NCBI GenBank assembly: GCA_013215375.1 | Contig: JABSRB010000002.1 | Location: forward strand, 62,001 to 126,000 | Direction: 5' to 3' | Length of the DNA stretch: 64,000 bases | Source: Oceanospirillaceae bacterium | Lineage (GTDB): Bacteria; Pseudomonadota; Gammaproteobacteria; Pseudomonadales; Balneatricaceae | In this document: positions 45,243-54,211 of the stretch, piece after piece | How positions within the stretch are numbered: the stretch's first letter is position 1 | Layout: every line of letters begins with the position of its first letter | Position numbers and translations under genes: made by a program | The notes under the pieces: generated by a model | Told to the model about the DNA's origin: nothing | Databases searched by the model: none | What the model saw: the letters and a program-made list of their open reading frames with translations, nothing else

Positions 45243-45272
45243 GATGAGCGCACGAAGTTAGGTAATTATTCT

Positions 45273-45292
45273 ATTGTTGCATATGCAACAAT
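45273..45292. promoter_or_regulatory. MarR operator, perfect 20-base palindrome
   Basis: ATTGTTGCATATGCAACAAT is a perfect 20-base palindrome with a TTGC-N4-GCAA core typical of MarR/SlyA sites. It lies between the MarR gene start (45242) and the cytochrome b561 start (45337). It probably controls both genes. Confidence 0.8.
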
Positions 45293-45336
45293 TAATCTAT
45301 AGAGTAATTATGAACTCAATATTAATAGGAGCCATT

Positions 45337-45867
45337 ATGAAAAACTATCACCCGTTGCTGGTCACCCTACATTGGCTTTTAGCTGTCATGATTTTGGTCG
45401 GTCTAGTGATGGGCGGAAGTGTTTTAAGCGCTACCGCCAACAGCAACCCCGATAAAATTTTCTTCCTAAAAATGCATATGTCAGCCGGTTTAGTCATTCT
45501 TATCTTTATGCTCATTCGATTAGGCGTTCGTTTTGCCACTAAGTCACCACCCCCTGCTGATATTGGCAATAATCTGCTCAATAAATTGGGGGCCATCACC
45601 CATTATCTTCTATATTTAATTGTCATTCTTATGTCAGCCAGCGGCTTAGCGATCGCCGCATCTGCGGGACTGTTTGAAATTGTCTTTGGGACGAGCAGCG
45701 CAATTTTACCGGTAAATTTTGATGAGTTTCCACCCAGAGCTGCCCATGGGATTATAAGTAAGATTTTAATGTTATTAATTGCGGGCCACATCGGTGCTTT
45801 TCTTTATCACCAATATATTCGCAAAGATAAGCTGTTGTCTCGGATGTGGTTTGGCAAACGCATGTAA
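45337..45867 (+). CDS. Cytochrome b561 family protein
   Basis: The ATG at 45337 has a TAGGAG ribosome site. An in-frame start 63 bases earlier would overlap the MarR operator. The ~176-residue protein has four membrane helices with the family's heme-ligand histidines: HPLLVTLHWLLAVM, KMHMSAGLVI, ITHYLLYLIV and GHIGAFLYHQY. It probably passes electrons in the inner membrane. A DUF1772 protein gene follows 69 bases later. Confidence 0.9.
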   Translation: MKNYHPLLVTLHWLLAVMILVGLVMGGSVLSATANSNPDKIFFLKMHMSAGLVILIFMLIRLGVRFATKSPPPADIGNNLLNKLGAITHYLLYLIVILMSASGLAIAASAGLFEIVFGTSSAILPVNFDEFPPRAAHGIISKILMLLIAGHIGAFLYHQYIRKDKLLSRMWFGKRM

Positions 45868-45936
45868 ACAAATATTTCATCCTCTAATCTCAATCTGACT
45901 ATCGATATTCACTAACATCACTACAGGATCTATTTT

Positions 45937-46383
45937 ATGTATGAATTTTCAGTATTTTTAATCATTGTCGGTATGGGCGCAATTTTTGGTGTCGCTTTAA
46001 CAGCCTCTATTGTAGTGCACCCAATCTTACTCGCGGTCTCTAAGCCAACGGCTATTGAAGTCTTTAAGCCTTTCTTTGATAAAACTCACATTATCGTTAT
46101 CGTGTTATCGATGTTAGTTAGCGGCATTGCATTAGTTGCCTCTTTTTTATCCGGGCATTGGTCGTGGTTTATCATCTCACTGCTGATGCATTTAAACGGC
46201 CCTTACACACTGATTTTTATGATGCCACTTAATCGCAGGTTAATGGCTGAAGATGTTGACCCTCACTCTGAACAGACCTCTAACGACCTGATCAAGTGGG
46301 GAAAATTACATGCTGTAAGAACAGTTGTGAACGGCCTAATCTTTTTGATCTTTATCTATGATTCCACTTATTTGAGCAATTAA
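45937..46383 (+). CDS. DUF1772 (anthrone-oxygenase-like) membrane protein
   Basis: This 148-residue protein has four hydrophobic segments and the family pattern HLNGPYTLIFMMPLNRRL with a later WGKLHAVRTVVNGLIF. DUF1772 proteins are small membrane proteins of mostly unknown role. It is probably cotranscribed with cytochrome b561 and thus under the MarR regulator, but function cannot be deduced. Confidence 0.85.
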   Translation: MYEFSVFLIIVGMGAIFGVALTASIVVHPILLAVSKPTAIEVFKPFFDKTHIIVIVLSMLVSGIALVASFLSGHWSWFIISLLMHLNGPYTLIFMMPLNRRLMAEDVDPHSEQTSNDLIKWGKLHAVRTVVNGLIFLIFIYDSTYLSN

Positions 46384-46562
46384 AATTAAGAACAAAGCTC
46401 AGAGGTGTATTACTTGGTTGTCGTTAGTTAATCACAGTTCCAGAGCAATTTAACAGTTCAGCTGCGAGTTTTTCCGCACTAACTACTATAGATCTGCCAT
46501 TATTCGCTTAATATAATCGCAGTATATCGACTGTGCTATTGCATATATTTTATGAAACCTAG

Positions 46563-47810
46563 TTACTGCTTAATTGAATTCTTATCCTGTAGCTGGGTCA
46601 ATATCTCTATTTTCCCCTCTAAAGTACGGTGTACTGGGCATTTATCGGCAATAGCTAGTAACTGTTGATGCTGGGGTAAGGTTAACTCACCGGTCAACTT
46701 AATACGGCGTACAAATTGGTCAATTTTGTGCGTTGCATCAACGGCGCAATCTTGGCAATCAAGCGCGTGTACTTTATTGTGTTCTATATTGACTTCAACT
46801 CCCTCAAGGGGAATTTTTTTGCGCCTTGCATACATCCGAATCGTCATATTAGTACAAGCCCCTAGAGCAGATGACAGCAACTGATAAGGCGTTAAACCCA
46901 TATCACTGCCACCAAATGCCAGCGGCTCATCCGCCAGGATATGATGTTTCTCAACATTGATATCTTGTTTAAAACCACCCGAGTCTACTTCGGACACTCG
47001 CACGACTCCCTCCTCGACACTTTGGCCAGTAGAGTCTGTCGCTGGGAATTGAACATAGCGTGCAGACCAAGCGGCGATGACTGTAGCTGCATATTCTGCA
47101 TCACGGGCTTTGGTGAGTAGATGATCTGCATTATCGAGGGAGACAAAACTTTTAGGGTGCCTGGCATGTTCAAAAATGGCCGCTGCATTATCGATGTTCA
47201 CTTGGCTGTCTAATGGTGCATGTAACACCATCAACGCTTGGCGCATATCTTTTAAACTCTGTTGTAATTTGACCCTGCTTATATCATGAACAAACGCTTG
47301 CTTGATTTCAAATTGACGACCACCTAGCACTACTTTAGCAGCGCCATGAAGTTCAATGTCGGCGAGCGACCCTGAGAAATTTTCTAATACATGTGCAGGT
47401 TCAAAAGGCGCACCTATAACAGCAACAGCTTTGAGATCTGCTATTTTTTTGAGCCCCGCAGCGCTAATAACCGCAGCCCCACCCAGGGAATGTCCTACCA
47501 ATAGCTGTACTGAATAACCTCTAGTAGATAATGCATCACTGGCTAGCAGTAGATCTGTTACGTTAGAGCTAAAATGGGTGTTGGAAAACTCCCCCGCTGA
47601 GTGACCTAAACCAGTAAAATCAAACGAGAGTACTGCGATACCTGCATCCGCTAATTTAACGCTGATCCGTCTAGCCGCAAGAATATCTTTCGAGCAAGTA
47701 AAACAATGAGCAAATACTGCCCCAACCTCGGTCGGTTGCTCGGGCAGGACTAGCTTTGCGGCCAATAAATCGCCGCTGTGACCTTTAAAGGTAAACTTTT
47801 CAGTGCGCAT
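46563..47810 (-). CDS. Alpha/beta hydrolase-OsmC fusion protein
   Basis: This 415-residue two-domain protein has an alpha/beta hydrolase at ~1-255 (nucleophile elbow GHSLGG with Ser108, FDFTGLGHSAG). An OsmC domain spans ~270-405 with the peroxidatic cysteines in LGACTNMTIRM and DKCPVHRTLEG. OsmC proteins reduce organic hydroperoxides. This fusion is a known architecture in proteobacteria and may hydrolyse lipid or ester peroxides. It lies in the neighbourhood of a MarR regulator, cytochrome b561 and a thioredoxin-like protein, which suggests an oxidative-stress role. Confidence 0.92.
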   Translation of the reverse strand: MRTEKFTFKGHSGDLLAAKLVLPEQPTEVGAVFAHCFTCSKDILAARRISVKLADAGIAVLSFDFTGLGHSAGEFSNTHFSSNVTDLLLASDALSTRGYSVQLLVGHSLGGAAVISAAGLKKIADLKAVAVIGAPFEPAHVLENFSGSLADIELHGAAKVVLGGRQFEIKQAFVHDISRVKLQQSLKDMRQALMVLHAPLDSQVNIDNAAAIFEHARHPKSFVSLDNADHLLTKARDAEYAATVIAAWSARYVQFPATDSTGQSVEEGVVRVSEVDSGGFKQDINVEKHHILADEPLAFGGSDMGLTPYQLLSSALGACTNMTIRMYARRKKIPLEGVEVNIEHNKVHALDCQDCAVDATHKIDQFVRRIKLTGELTLPQHQQLLAIADKCPVHRTLEGKIEILTQLQDKNSIKQ

Positions 47811-47830
47811 AATTCATTCCTTGAACTAGA

Positions 47831-47868
47831 AGGCTGCCAGAAAACAGACTAATTACTGCGAACAAACT
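47831..47868. repeat. Dispersed intergenic repeat, diverged copy
   Basis: AGGCTGCCAGAAAACAGACT followed by AATTACTGCGAACAA matches the repeats at 25453 and 51774 but with more changes. It lies just upstream of the OsmC fusion gene. Confidence 0.55.
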
Positions 47869-48072
47869 CCACTAACTGGATCTGCTCACTAAAGTTGTAT
47901 ATCGTCCACATTTAATAGGGTGCTTCTCGAGCGACTGGGACTGCGCGTTCGGATGAGTACTAGGTTAGATTTCCCGATTGTAATAAATTGTTCAAAAAGA
48001 AGTCAACCTAGCTCAACCTTAATAGCGTCTTTGTTTGATTCATTCCCACCCTCAAAGCGCTTTACTAACATA

Positions 48073-48636
48073 CTACAGCTGACAACCAGTATCAGTACAT
48101 TGAGTATCCTTCTCGCTATCCAAGGTTGTTGTAGCGGTTTCTAACTGCAGCTCGTCTTGCTGTTCGCCAACTAATTCACTAATTAATTTAGCGACTTGCA
48201 TATCTGCTATTTTCCCATAATGCTGCAGCCTTAGGCGTCCTAACTTATCAATCAATATTAACGTCGGCGTCCCTTGTAAACCATATCGTTGCATGGTCTT
48301 TGGTATATGTCCACTTGTTGATGGGGCGTCTATAGCAATGGGAAAAGTTATTCGATATTCTGCTGAAAATGCCCGTAGCGCATCAATATTCATCACGCTG
48401 TGATGCTCAAAAACACTGTGCAGCCCCAGCACTTTCACCTGCTTTTCGCTAAAAGTTTGTCGAATCAATTGTGTCTGTGGAATGCCGTGTAATACACAGC
48501 CTGGGCACAACATTTGAAAGACATGGATGACCACTACAGTCCCGCGCATTTGTGCCAGCGACAGAGGCTTGGCGGTATTTATCCAAGCACTCGCCTCTAT
48601 TTCTGCTGCCTTTGGATATTCAGTAAATTGGGACAT
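48073..48636 (-). CDS. Thioredoxin-like (TlpA/redoxin) protein
   Basis: This 187-residue protein has the thioredoxin-fold active site CPGC at residues 44-47. The cis-Pro segment GLQGTPTLILIDKLGRLR comes later. There is no signal peptide, so it is probably cytoplasmic. The end has a further CTDTGC pair. The region around it (DAPSTSGHIPKTMQRYG) matches redoxin-domain proteins. It lies between the OsmC fusion and a secreted protein gene, all on the same strand with gaps. Confidence 0.88.
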   Translation of the reverse strand: MSQFTEYPKAAEIEASAWINTAKPLSLAQMRGTVVVIHVFQMLCPGCVLHGIPQTQLIRQTFSEKQVKVLGLHSVFEHHSVMNIDALRAFSAEYRITFPIAIDAPSTSGHIPKTMQRYGLQGTPTLILIDKLGRLRLQHYGKIADMQVAKLISELVGEQQDELQLETATTTLDSEKDTQCTDTGCQL

Positions 48637-48701
48637 AATTTCAAACCTCTTTAAGTATTTTGTGCAGGGCCGCTTACCGCATAAACAACCCTTATGTTTG
48701 C

Positions 48702-49454
48702 TTAATACCCTAGTTTACCGGGTAGACTAAGATCACCAGAAGCAATGTCTAAGACATCAACCACACAAAGCAATGGCGCATGTAGGCTTTGGTTTACCCT
48801 CAAGCCTGCTGTCACTCCATCGTAGTTGAGCGTAGATAAATCTACTGAAGCGGCAAAAGGAACTTTTACGGTCAGTGTCTGCTTAGAGAAAATAGGATCC
48901 CAACCGGGGCTATCTAGTAAAATGGGTAATCCTGGCCATGTCTTAGGTACACGAGGCGTGGTGTCTTTTGCAATATCAACTACTGCCAAATTGCCTTTGC
49001 CACAGCTATCATTACCCTTTAATACCACCCAATGACTGTGCCACACGTTGCCATCATTAGCCGGATCTTGATCTTGGTTTTCATCGTAAAGAGGCGTGTC
49101 ATCAAAATCAGGGTGTGCTGTTACCGCTAGGGCCAATATACCCGCGTCTTTTTCAAAACCTACAACAGCGCTATTAAGGGTTGTAGGCCAGACATAAGAG
49201 TACACATTCGCGCCTGCCAACTTACCTATCGGAGCAGGTTTGAGAGCACCTGCCTGCCCATTCACAGTCATTTGAAAAGTAGCAATGTTATTTTCTAGCA
49301 CTATTTTGGCGTGCACAATATCAAAGCTTGCTGATGTTTGACCCGCAGCTGCGATTGGTGCATGAATGCCACCGCTGTGAGAGCCGTCCGCTAAGGAAAT
49401 AGAGGATGCCAATAAAGCTGTAATGGCTGTGATGGCTAAAGGATGATTTTTCAT
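48702..49454 (-). CDS. Secreted protein of unknown function
   Basis: I placed the start at MKNHPLAI (49454), five residues after an in-frame upstream ATG. The ~250-residue protein has a signal sequence (cleavage after SISLA, about residue 22). The remainder is beta-rich, with WHSHWVVLKGNDSCGKGN and a later LLCVVDVLD that could form a disulfide. I do not recognise a domain. It is divergent from a MarR gene with clear dyads between them, so it is very likely the regulator's target. Confidence 0.75.
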   Translation of the reverse strand: MKNHPLAITAITALLASSISLADGSHSGGIHAPIAAAGQTSASFDIVHAKIVLENNIATFQMTVNGQAGALKPAPIGKLAGANVYSYVWPTTLNSAVVGFEKDAGILALAVTAHPDFDDTPLYDENQDQDPANDGNVWHSHWVVLKGNDSCGKGNLAVVDIAKDTTPRVPKTWPGLPILLDSPGWDPIFSKQTLTVKVPFAASVDLSTLNYDGVTAGLRVNQSLHAPLLCVVDVLDIASGDLSLPGKLGY

Positions 49455-49484
49455 GATTGTTTCTCTCATTTAATTAGTATTGAG

Positions 49485-49542
49485 TCGATACTATATTTCA
49501 AGACTTTGAAGTTGTCAATATAGTTTAGATTCGATACTATAT
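49485..49542. promoter_or_regulatory. MarR operator region with two TCGATACTATAT elements
   Basis: TCGATACTATAT occurs at 49485-49496 and 49531-49542. An inverted partner ATATAGT at 49518-49524 pairs with ACTATAT at 49536-49542 to form a dyad. They lie between the divergent secreted-protein and MarR genes and span the expected promoters. Inference from symmetry and repetition. Confidence 0.65.
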
Positions 49543-49546
49543 AAAA

Positions 49547-50119
49547 ATGAAAACACAGCTTCCCTTACAAACTTTAGAACGCCTCGCGAGCTTATTGCGC
49601 AGCGAGAGACGCAATCAACTACTAGAGCATGGTTTACTGCCTATCCAGCTAGAAGTACTGCAGTATTTGTCCATTTGCAACCACTATTCCGACACGCCAA
49701 TGGGAGTGACAGATTATTTAAATCAAACCAAAGGTTCTGTCTCGCAAACGCTAAAAGTATTGGAAAAAAAAGGATTAATTGAAAAAATAGCGGATAGCAA
49801 AGATAAACGCGTAGCGCATTTAAAAGTTACTATTGCCGGACAGGAATTAGTCGGCAGTTTGTTGGCATCTCCACTCTTAACGCAGGCGCATGAAAATCTT
49901 GATGCTGTGCAATCGGCTAATATTAACAGTGCATTGAATAATCTTTTACGTGCGGTACAGAGCGTTCATCAGTTTAAATCTTTTGGTCAATGTTATTCTT
50001 GTATCAATCATACCAAGCTCAAAAACGGTTATTTTTGTGAGCTGACCAAAGAGCCTCTGACGAAAAATGATATCGAGTTGATCTGCCGTGAACACCAGCC
50101 GTTAGAAATCACTCAATAA
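49547..50119 (+). CDS. MarR family regulator with C-terminal cysteine cluster
   Basis: This 190-residue protein is longer than usual MarR (~145). The winged helix occupies residues ~30-95 (GVTDYLNQTKGSVSQTLKVL). The extra C-terminus has Cys149-x2-Cys152-x11-Cys164-x15-Cys180 with His155 and His183 nearby. That is enough to bind zinc or an iron-sulfur cluster or to act as a redox switch. It is divergent from the secreted protein gene. A terminator hairpin follows (50140-50170). Confidence 0.88.
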   Translation: MKTQLPLQTLERLASLLRSERRNQLLEHGLLPIQLEVLQYLSICNHYSDTPMGVTDYLNQTKGSVSQTLKVLEKKGLIEKIADSKDKRVAHLKVTIAGQELVGSLLASPLLTQAHENLDAVQSANINSALNNLLRAVQSVHQFKSFGQCYSCINHTKLKNGYFCELTKEPLTKNDIELICREHQPLEITQ

Positions 50120-50139
50120 AAACAAAAAATAGGCATTAA

Positions 50140-50170
50140 AAAAGCTAGATCAATCACGACTCTAGCTTTT
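50140..50170. terminator. Bidirectional terminator
   Basis: AAAAGCTAGA (50140-50149) pairs with TCTAGCTTTT (50161-50170), loop 11 bases, between the convergent MarR and HDOD genes. Confidence 0.85.
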
Positions 50171-50187
50171 GCCATTAACAGGGGATT

Positions 50188-51543
50188 TTACTCAGCTTCC
50201 TTGACCCTTGAAGCTTCGCGCTTTTGTTGCGTTTCGAGCATTTTAACCAGCTCAAGCAGCTCGTCACCTTTTTCCAGCATAGCAGAGCACTCCTCGAGCA
50301 CTTCACTTTCTAACAAACCTACGCCCTGAAGCACTTTATTATCTAAGCGTTCGATCGGACCATCGGCATAACCGACGGTGCGCAGTGCTCGCGTGGCCAA
50401 ATTAACCAGTAGTGCATGCTGATTTGATTTACTGTGCAGCGGAGAGTTGATATATCTCACTCCCGTACAAACCTCTTTAGGTAAAGACCAGCAATCAAAT
50501 AACCAAGCGGCAATTTGCTCGCGGGTAACATTGAGCACATGCCGTTCGGTCTGCTCAATACTCATGTGCGGGTTAACCTCTAAGTAGCGAGATAACAACG
50601 CAAAATGGGGAGGAAATAAGTGCGCTAACGCCGCGTAACCAAAATTGTGAATCAAACCGGTGAGATATACTAGGCCAGGCTTTGGTATGTCTTCTCCAGA
50701 CATTCGTTTACACAATCGCTCGGCTAAAGTAGCGGTATAAATTGCCTGTATCCAATACGGAGTATGGCCACGGGGCGCTTCATTGGGAATGGTCAAGGTT
50801 TTACCCATCGATACTCCCAAGGCCAAGTTCACTACTAAATCAAAACCCAGCACACGTATCACTGCATCGTCTATGGACTGAAGCTCACCTGGTGTTGCGT
50901 AATAGGGAGACGCTGCCCAACTCATCACTTGCGCTGCAAGGGAGGGATCAACTTTGACAATAGGTACTAATCTGTCCACTCCAGCGAGGGGATCAGCACG
51001 TAATTCAGTGATTTTTTGCGCGGTAGGTGGCAGGCTAGGCAGCCCTAAAGTATCTTCCATACGCTGTTTAATGCGCAGCGCGGTAAATCTCTCCACCGCT
51101 TTGGTAATGACTTCTTCATCCGTGCCCTGCGGCTGCTCTTCAAGAATTTTCTCAGGGCTAATACCCACCGAGATGACAGAGGCAGAGCCTTCTAGCCACT
51201 TGCGAGGAACGTCAAAAGCCAAACCTGAGTGAGGCTCGATAACCGACAGAGATTGCATCTCGATACAGGCTTTGTCTAGATAGACAGGCAGAGAAAATAA
51301 TTTTCGCTGACCCTCTGCAGTAGCCAGTGCATCTTGATTGAAAAATTTTACAATATCTTCAGCCCGTACCGGCTGTAATTGACGTGACGATTCGCGCCAC
51401 AGCACAACTAAATTAAGTAAATGAGAAGCAGGTAATAAAACCAATACTTTGCCTTTGTTATCATGCAACAAGGCTAAACGGATAGCATTGTTGCTATCAG
51501 TGACGTTATCCAATCTGTGAACTCCAACAGCCAATTGACTCAC
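50188..51543 (-). CDS. HDOD domain protein with N-terminal YbaK-like/aminoacyl domain
   Basis: This 451-residue protein has an N-terminal ~150-residue domain resembling the YbaK/EbsC-type region often linked to HDOD. The HDOD domain follows at about residues 175-400 (LGLPSLPPTAQKITELRAD, VKVDPSLAAQVMSWAASPY, IDDAVIRVLGF and YLTGLIHNFGYAAL). HDOD proteins participate in signalling, often with cyclic di-GMP or stress responses. A 26-base palindrome stands ~50 bases upstream of the start. Single gene, with terminator on the 3' side. Confidence 0.88.
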   Translation of the reverse strand: MSQLAVGVHRLDNVTDSNNAIRLALLHDNKGKVLVLLPASHLLNLVVLWRESSRQLQPVRAEDIVKFFNQDALATAEGQRKLFSLPVYLDKACIEMQSLSVIEPHSGLAFDVPRKWLEGSASVISVGISPEKILEEQPQGTDEEVITKAVERFTALRIKQRMEDTLGLPSLPPTAQKITELRADPLAGVDRLVPIVKVDPSLAAQVMSWAASPYYATPGELQSIDDAVIRVLGFDLVVNLALGVSMGKTLTIPNEAPRGHTPYWIQAIYTATLAERLCKRMSGEDIPKPGLVYLTGLIHNFGYAALAHLFPPHFALLSRYLEVNPHMSIEQTERHVLNVTREQIAAWLFDCWSLPKEVCTGVRYINSPLHSKSNQHALLVNLATRALRTVGYADGPIERLDNKVLQGVGLLESEVLEECSAMLEKGDELLELVKMLETQQKREASRVKEAE

Positions 51544-51591
51544 CTCTCTTCGAATATGGCATTACTCAAAAGATAGCTACTGCTTTTTAGG

Positions 51592-51617
51592 ATATACACA
51601 ATAACTATTGTGTATAT
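51592..51617. promoter_or_regulatory. Perfect 26-base palindrome upstream of the HDOD gene
   Basis: The arms ATATACACAATA (51592-51603) and TATTGTGTATAT (51606-51617) are perfect complements around AC. The dyad is 49 bases upstream of the HDOD start codon. It has the dimensions of a repressor operator or activator site. The cognate protein is unknown. Confidence 0.7.
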
Positions 51618-51773
51618 GGCCCTTTAAAGTGTATGCGTTCCCTGTGTTAACTATGGCAGTGAATACCTTTTAAGATTAAAGGCTTGTTAGATTCACCGCG
51701 ATCGAACGATTAAACTGTTCGCGTCCTTGAAACAATTTCTATAACTTTGGCATCTTCAGCTTCTATGAGACCT

Positions 51774-51820
51774 TAGGAGCCTGTCCGAGAACAGACTAAT
51801 CTACTGCGACCAAGTCTATT
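51774..51820. repeat. Dispersed intergenic repeat, copy 2
   Basis: AGGAGCCTGTCCGAGAACAG followed by ACTAATCTACTGCGACCAAG matches 25453-25500 closely. It lies in the 51544-52027 gap between HDOD and spoT, where no gene was seen apart from a 68-residue frame overlapping the spoT end that I rejected. Confidence 0.75.
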
Positions 51821-52027
51821 TGGTTAAAATTAATGCTCATTTTCGTTAAATAGCACGCTATTCTCCTCAAATGATCGCTAATTTTTTCTCAAATAACCTT
51901 GCCCTCGCTACGATCGCAGTTCTAGGACAACCTCCTAGCATAACTAATGCGCTCTTAATGCTATGCAAAGATCTCACTATATATTTATTCAGTCATTTCG
52001 CAAAGAAATTAACGCCTAATAAATATT

Positions 52028-54139
52028 TTATATTCTTGATACTCTACTCACTGTTTTTAGCGCTCGCAATTTTTTAATAGTTCGCGCCAAATGGATGCGC
52101 CCTTTTACACCCAATTCCATATCAACAGAATAAAGTAATCCTTCTTTTTCGCCTAAATCCATCTTTAATATGTTAGCGCCATTTGCCGATGCTGTTGTTG
52201 CTAAGCTGGCAATAATACCGCGCTCTGAGGCGACCTCTAACTTGAGACTTACATTAAACTCTTCTTCTAAATCATCTGACCACTCCAGGAAAATGCATTT
52301 TTCTGGATCATCTTTCATGGTGCGGATATTTTTACAATTAGTTCGGTGTACTACAAAGCCACGGCCGCTACTGGTATAACCAACGATATTATCTCCAGGT
52401 ATCGGCTGGCAACATTTAGCATAGGCTATAACTACACCTTCTGTGCCCTCAATCGCTAAAGATTTTTGTGGAAGCTTAGTTCCAGTACGCTCGTCTATTT
52501 CTGGCTTCAGTTTTCTGGCAACGACATAGGACATTAAGTTCCCAACACCAATTTCTTGAAGCAACTCATCAATCGAAGCTAAATTAGCTTCACGCAAAAA
52601 ATCTGTCATTTTTTGCTCATCAACTTCATCGGTATTTATGCCAAACTGCCCTAAAAACTGGTTAAGCAGACGTCGACCCATGAGGATTGACTCGTCACGC
52701 TCTTGGTTTTTTAAGAAATGGCGAATGCTGGAGCGTGCCTTACCGGTCACCACAAAGTTTAACCAAGCCATATTAGGTTTAGCGCTTGGGGTTCTGATGA
52801 TTTCGACGGTTTGACCGCTTTCTAAAGGCTCTGACAAGGGCACTAAACGTCGATTTACACGACAGGAGACACAAGAGTTACCCACATCAGTATGAATCGC
52901 ATAGGCAAAATCGACTGCAGTGGCACCTGGCGGCATCTCATAGATGCGCCCTTTGGGGGTAAAGACATATACTTCGTCGGGGAATAAGTCTTTTTTAACG
53001 TTGTCGATGAACTCCATAGAATCACCGGCACGTTTTTGCATTTCCAGTAGGTCTTGCACCCACTTACGTGCTCGATTAAAAGAGCTCACCGCGATATCTG
53101 AACTGCCACTACCTTTGTAGTAGCTGTGCTCTGCAATACCTTGCATGGCAACAGCATCCATCTCTTTAGTGCGAATTTGCACTTCGATACTGATATCTTT
53201 AGCGCCAAACAATTCTGTATGTAAAGACTGGTAACCGTTACCTTTAGGGATAGCAATATAATCTTTGAATCGACCGTGGACGGGCTTGTACAAATTATGC
53301 ACGCAGCCCAACACCCGATAACACTCATCCACGCTTTGCGTCACAATACGAAAGGCAAATACATCCATGATGTCGACAAACTGTTTGCGCTGAGACTTCA
53401 TTTTTAAATAGATACTGTATAAATGTTTCTCGCGGCCAAACACAATACAATTGAGCCCTTCCTGGTTCAATCTCGCCTGGATGGACGCCTCAATATTGGT
53501 AATAAGATCTTTGCGCTGGCCACGTGCTTTAGTAACAGCTTGACGAATGCGTTTAGCGCGCATCGGATAATAAGAGAAAAAAGAGAGTTCTTGTAATTCT
53601 ATTTGAATATTACGCATTCCCAAACGGGCGGCGATTGGCGCATATATATCTAACGTTTCTTTGGCAATACGGCGGCGCTTATGCGCGGGCATTGAGCCTA
53701 AGGTACGCATGTTATGTAACCGATCAGCGAGTTTAACTAGTATGACACGAATATCTTCAGCCATCGCCATGACCATCTTTTGAAAATTTTCGGCCTGTGC
53801 TTGCGCTTTGGTTTCGCCTTCTAAATGGGTAAGTTTCGAGACACCTTCTACAATGGTGGCTACCGCTGATCCGAATTGGCTTTCGATGCCGGAAAATTCA
53901 ACTTCTGTGTCTTCGATAACATCGTGCAACATAGCTGCCATCAAACTCTGATGATCCATGTGCATGGTGGCGAGAATACTTGAAACTGCTAGGGGATGGG
54001 TAACATAAGGTTCGCCCGATTTACGCCATTGTCCCTCATGGGCCTGTTCGGCATAAAAATAGGCGCGACGCACTTGGTGGACCATCGCTGGGTCCAGATA
54101 ATCAACCAGTCGATCAGAAAGTGAATCGATATCGGGCAT
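52028..54139 (-). CDS. spoT: Bifunctional (p)ppGpp synthetase/hydrolase SpoT
   Basis: This 703-residue protein shows the HD hydrolase domain (HDVIEDTEVEF, about residues 72-82), the RelA/SpoT synthetase domain (YQSLHTELFG, about 320-330), TGS (VFTPKGRIYEMPPGATAVDF) and a C-terminal ACT domain. Both catalytic halves look intact, so it makes and degrades (p)ppGpp. It forms the usual gmk-rpoZ-spoT cluster on the minus strand. The 72-base gap from rpoZ suggests one transcript. Confidence 0.96.
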   Translation of the reverse strand: MPDIDSLSDRLVDYLDPAMVHQVRRAYFYAEQAHEGQWRKSGEPYVTHPLAVSSILATMHMDHQSLMAAMLHDVIEDTEVEFSGIESQFGSAVATIVEGVSKLTHLEGETKAQAQAENFQKMVMAMAEDIRVILVKLADRLHNMRTLGSMPAHKRRRIAKETLDIYAPIAARLGMRNIQIELQELSFFSYYPMRAKRIRQAVTKARGQRKDLITNIEASIQARLNQEGLNCIVFGREKHLYSIYLKMKSQRKQFVDIMDVFAFRIVTQSVDECYRVLGCVHNLYKPVHGRFKDYIAIPKGNGYQSLHTELFGAKDISIEVQIRTKEMDAVAMQGIAEHSYYKGSGSSDIAVSSFNRARKWVQDLLEMQKRAGDSMEFIDNVKKDLFPDEVYVFTPKGRIYEMPPGATAVDFAYAIHTDVGNSCVSCRVNRRLVPLSEPLESGQTVEIIRTPSAKPNMAWLNFVVTGKARSSIRHFLKNQERDESILMGRRLLNQFLGQFGINTDEVDEQKMTDFLREANLASIDELLQEIGVGNLMSYVVARKLKPEIDERTGTKLPQKSLAIEGTEGVVIAYAKCCQPIPGDNIVGYTSSGRGFVVHRTNCKNIRTMKDDPEKCIFLEWSDDLEEEFNVSLKLEVASERGIIASLATTASANGANILKMDLGEKEGLLYSVDMELGVKGRIHLARTIKKLRALKTVSRVSRI

Positions 54140-54211
54140 TATTCATCCTGTATGCTTATTCAGTTAAGATATACAGATATAATGCCCCATAACAGGCGTC
54201 TAGGATAGCTC

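Noticed and set aside
51782-51795. LexA-like CTGT...ACAG dyad in the dispersed repeat
   Set aside because: The spacing is 6 instead of the 8 bases of an SOS box, and the other copies do not keep the CTGT half.
51871-52077. 68-residue hydrophobic open frame running into the spoT 3' end
   Set aside because: It overlaps the real spoT end by 50 bases, has no ribosome site and an unconvincing composition.
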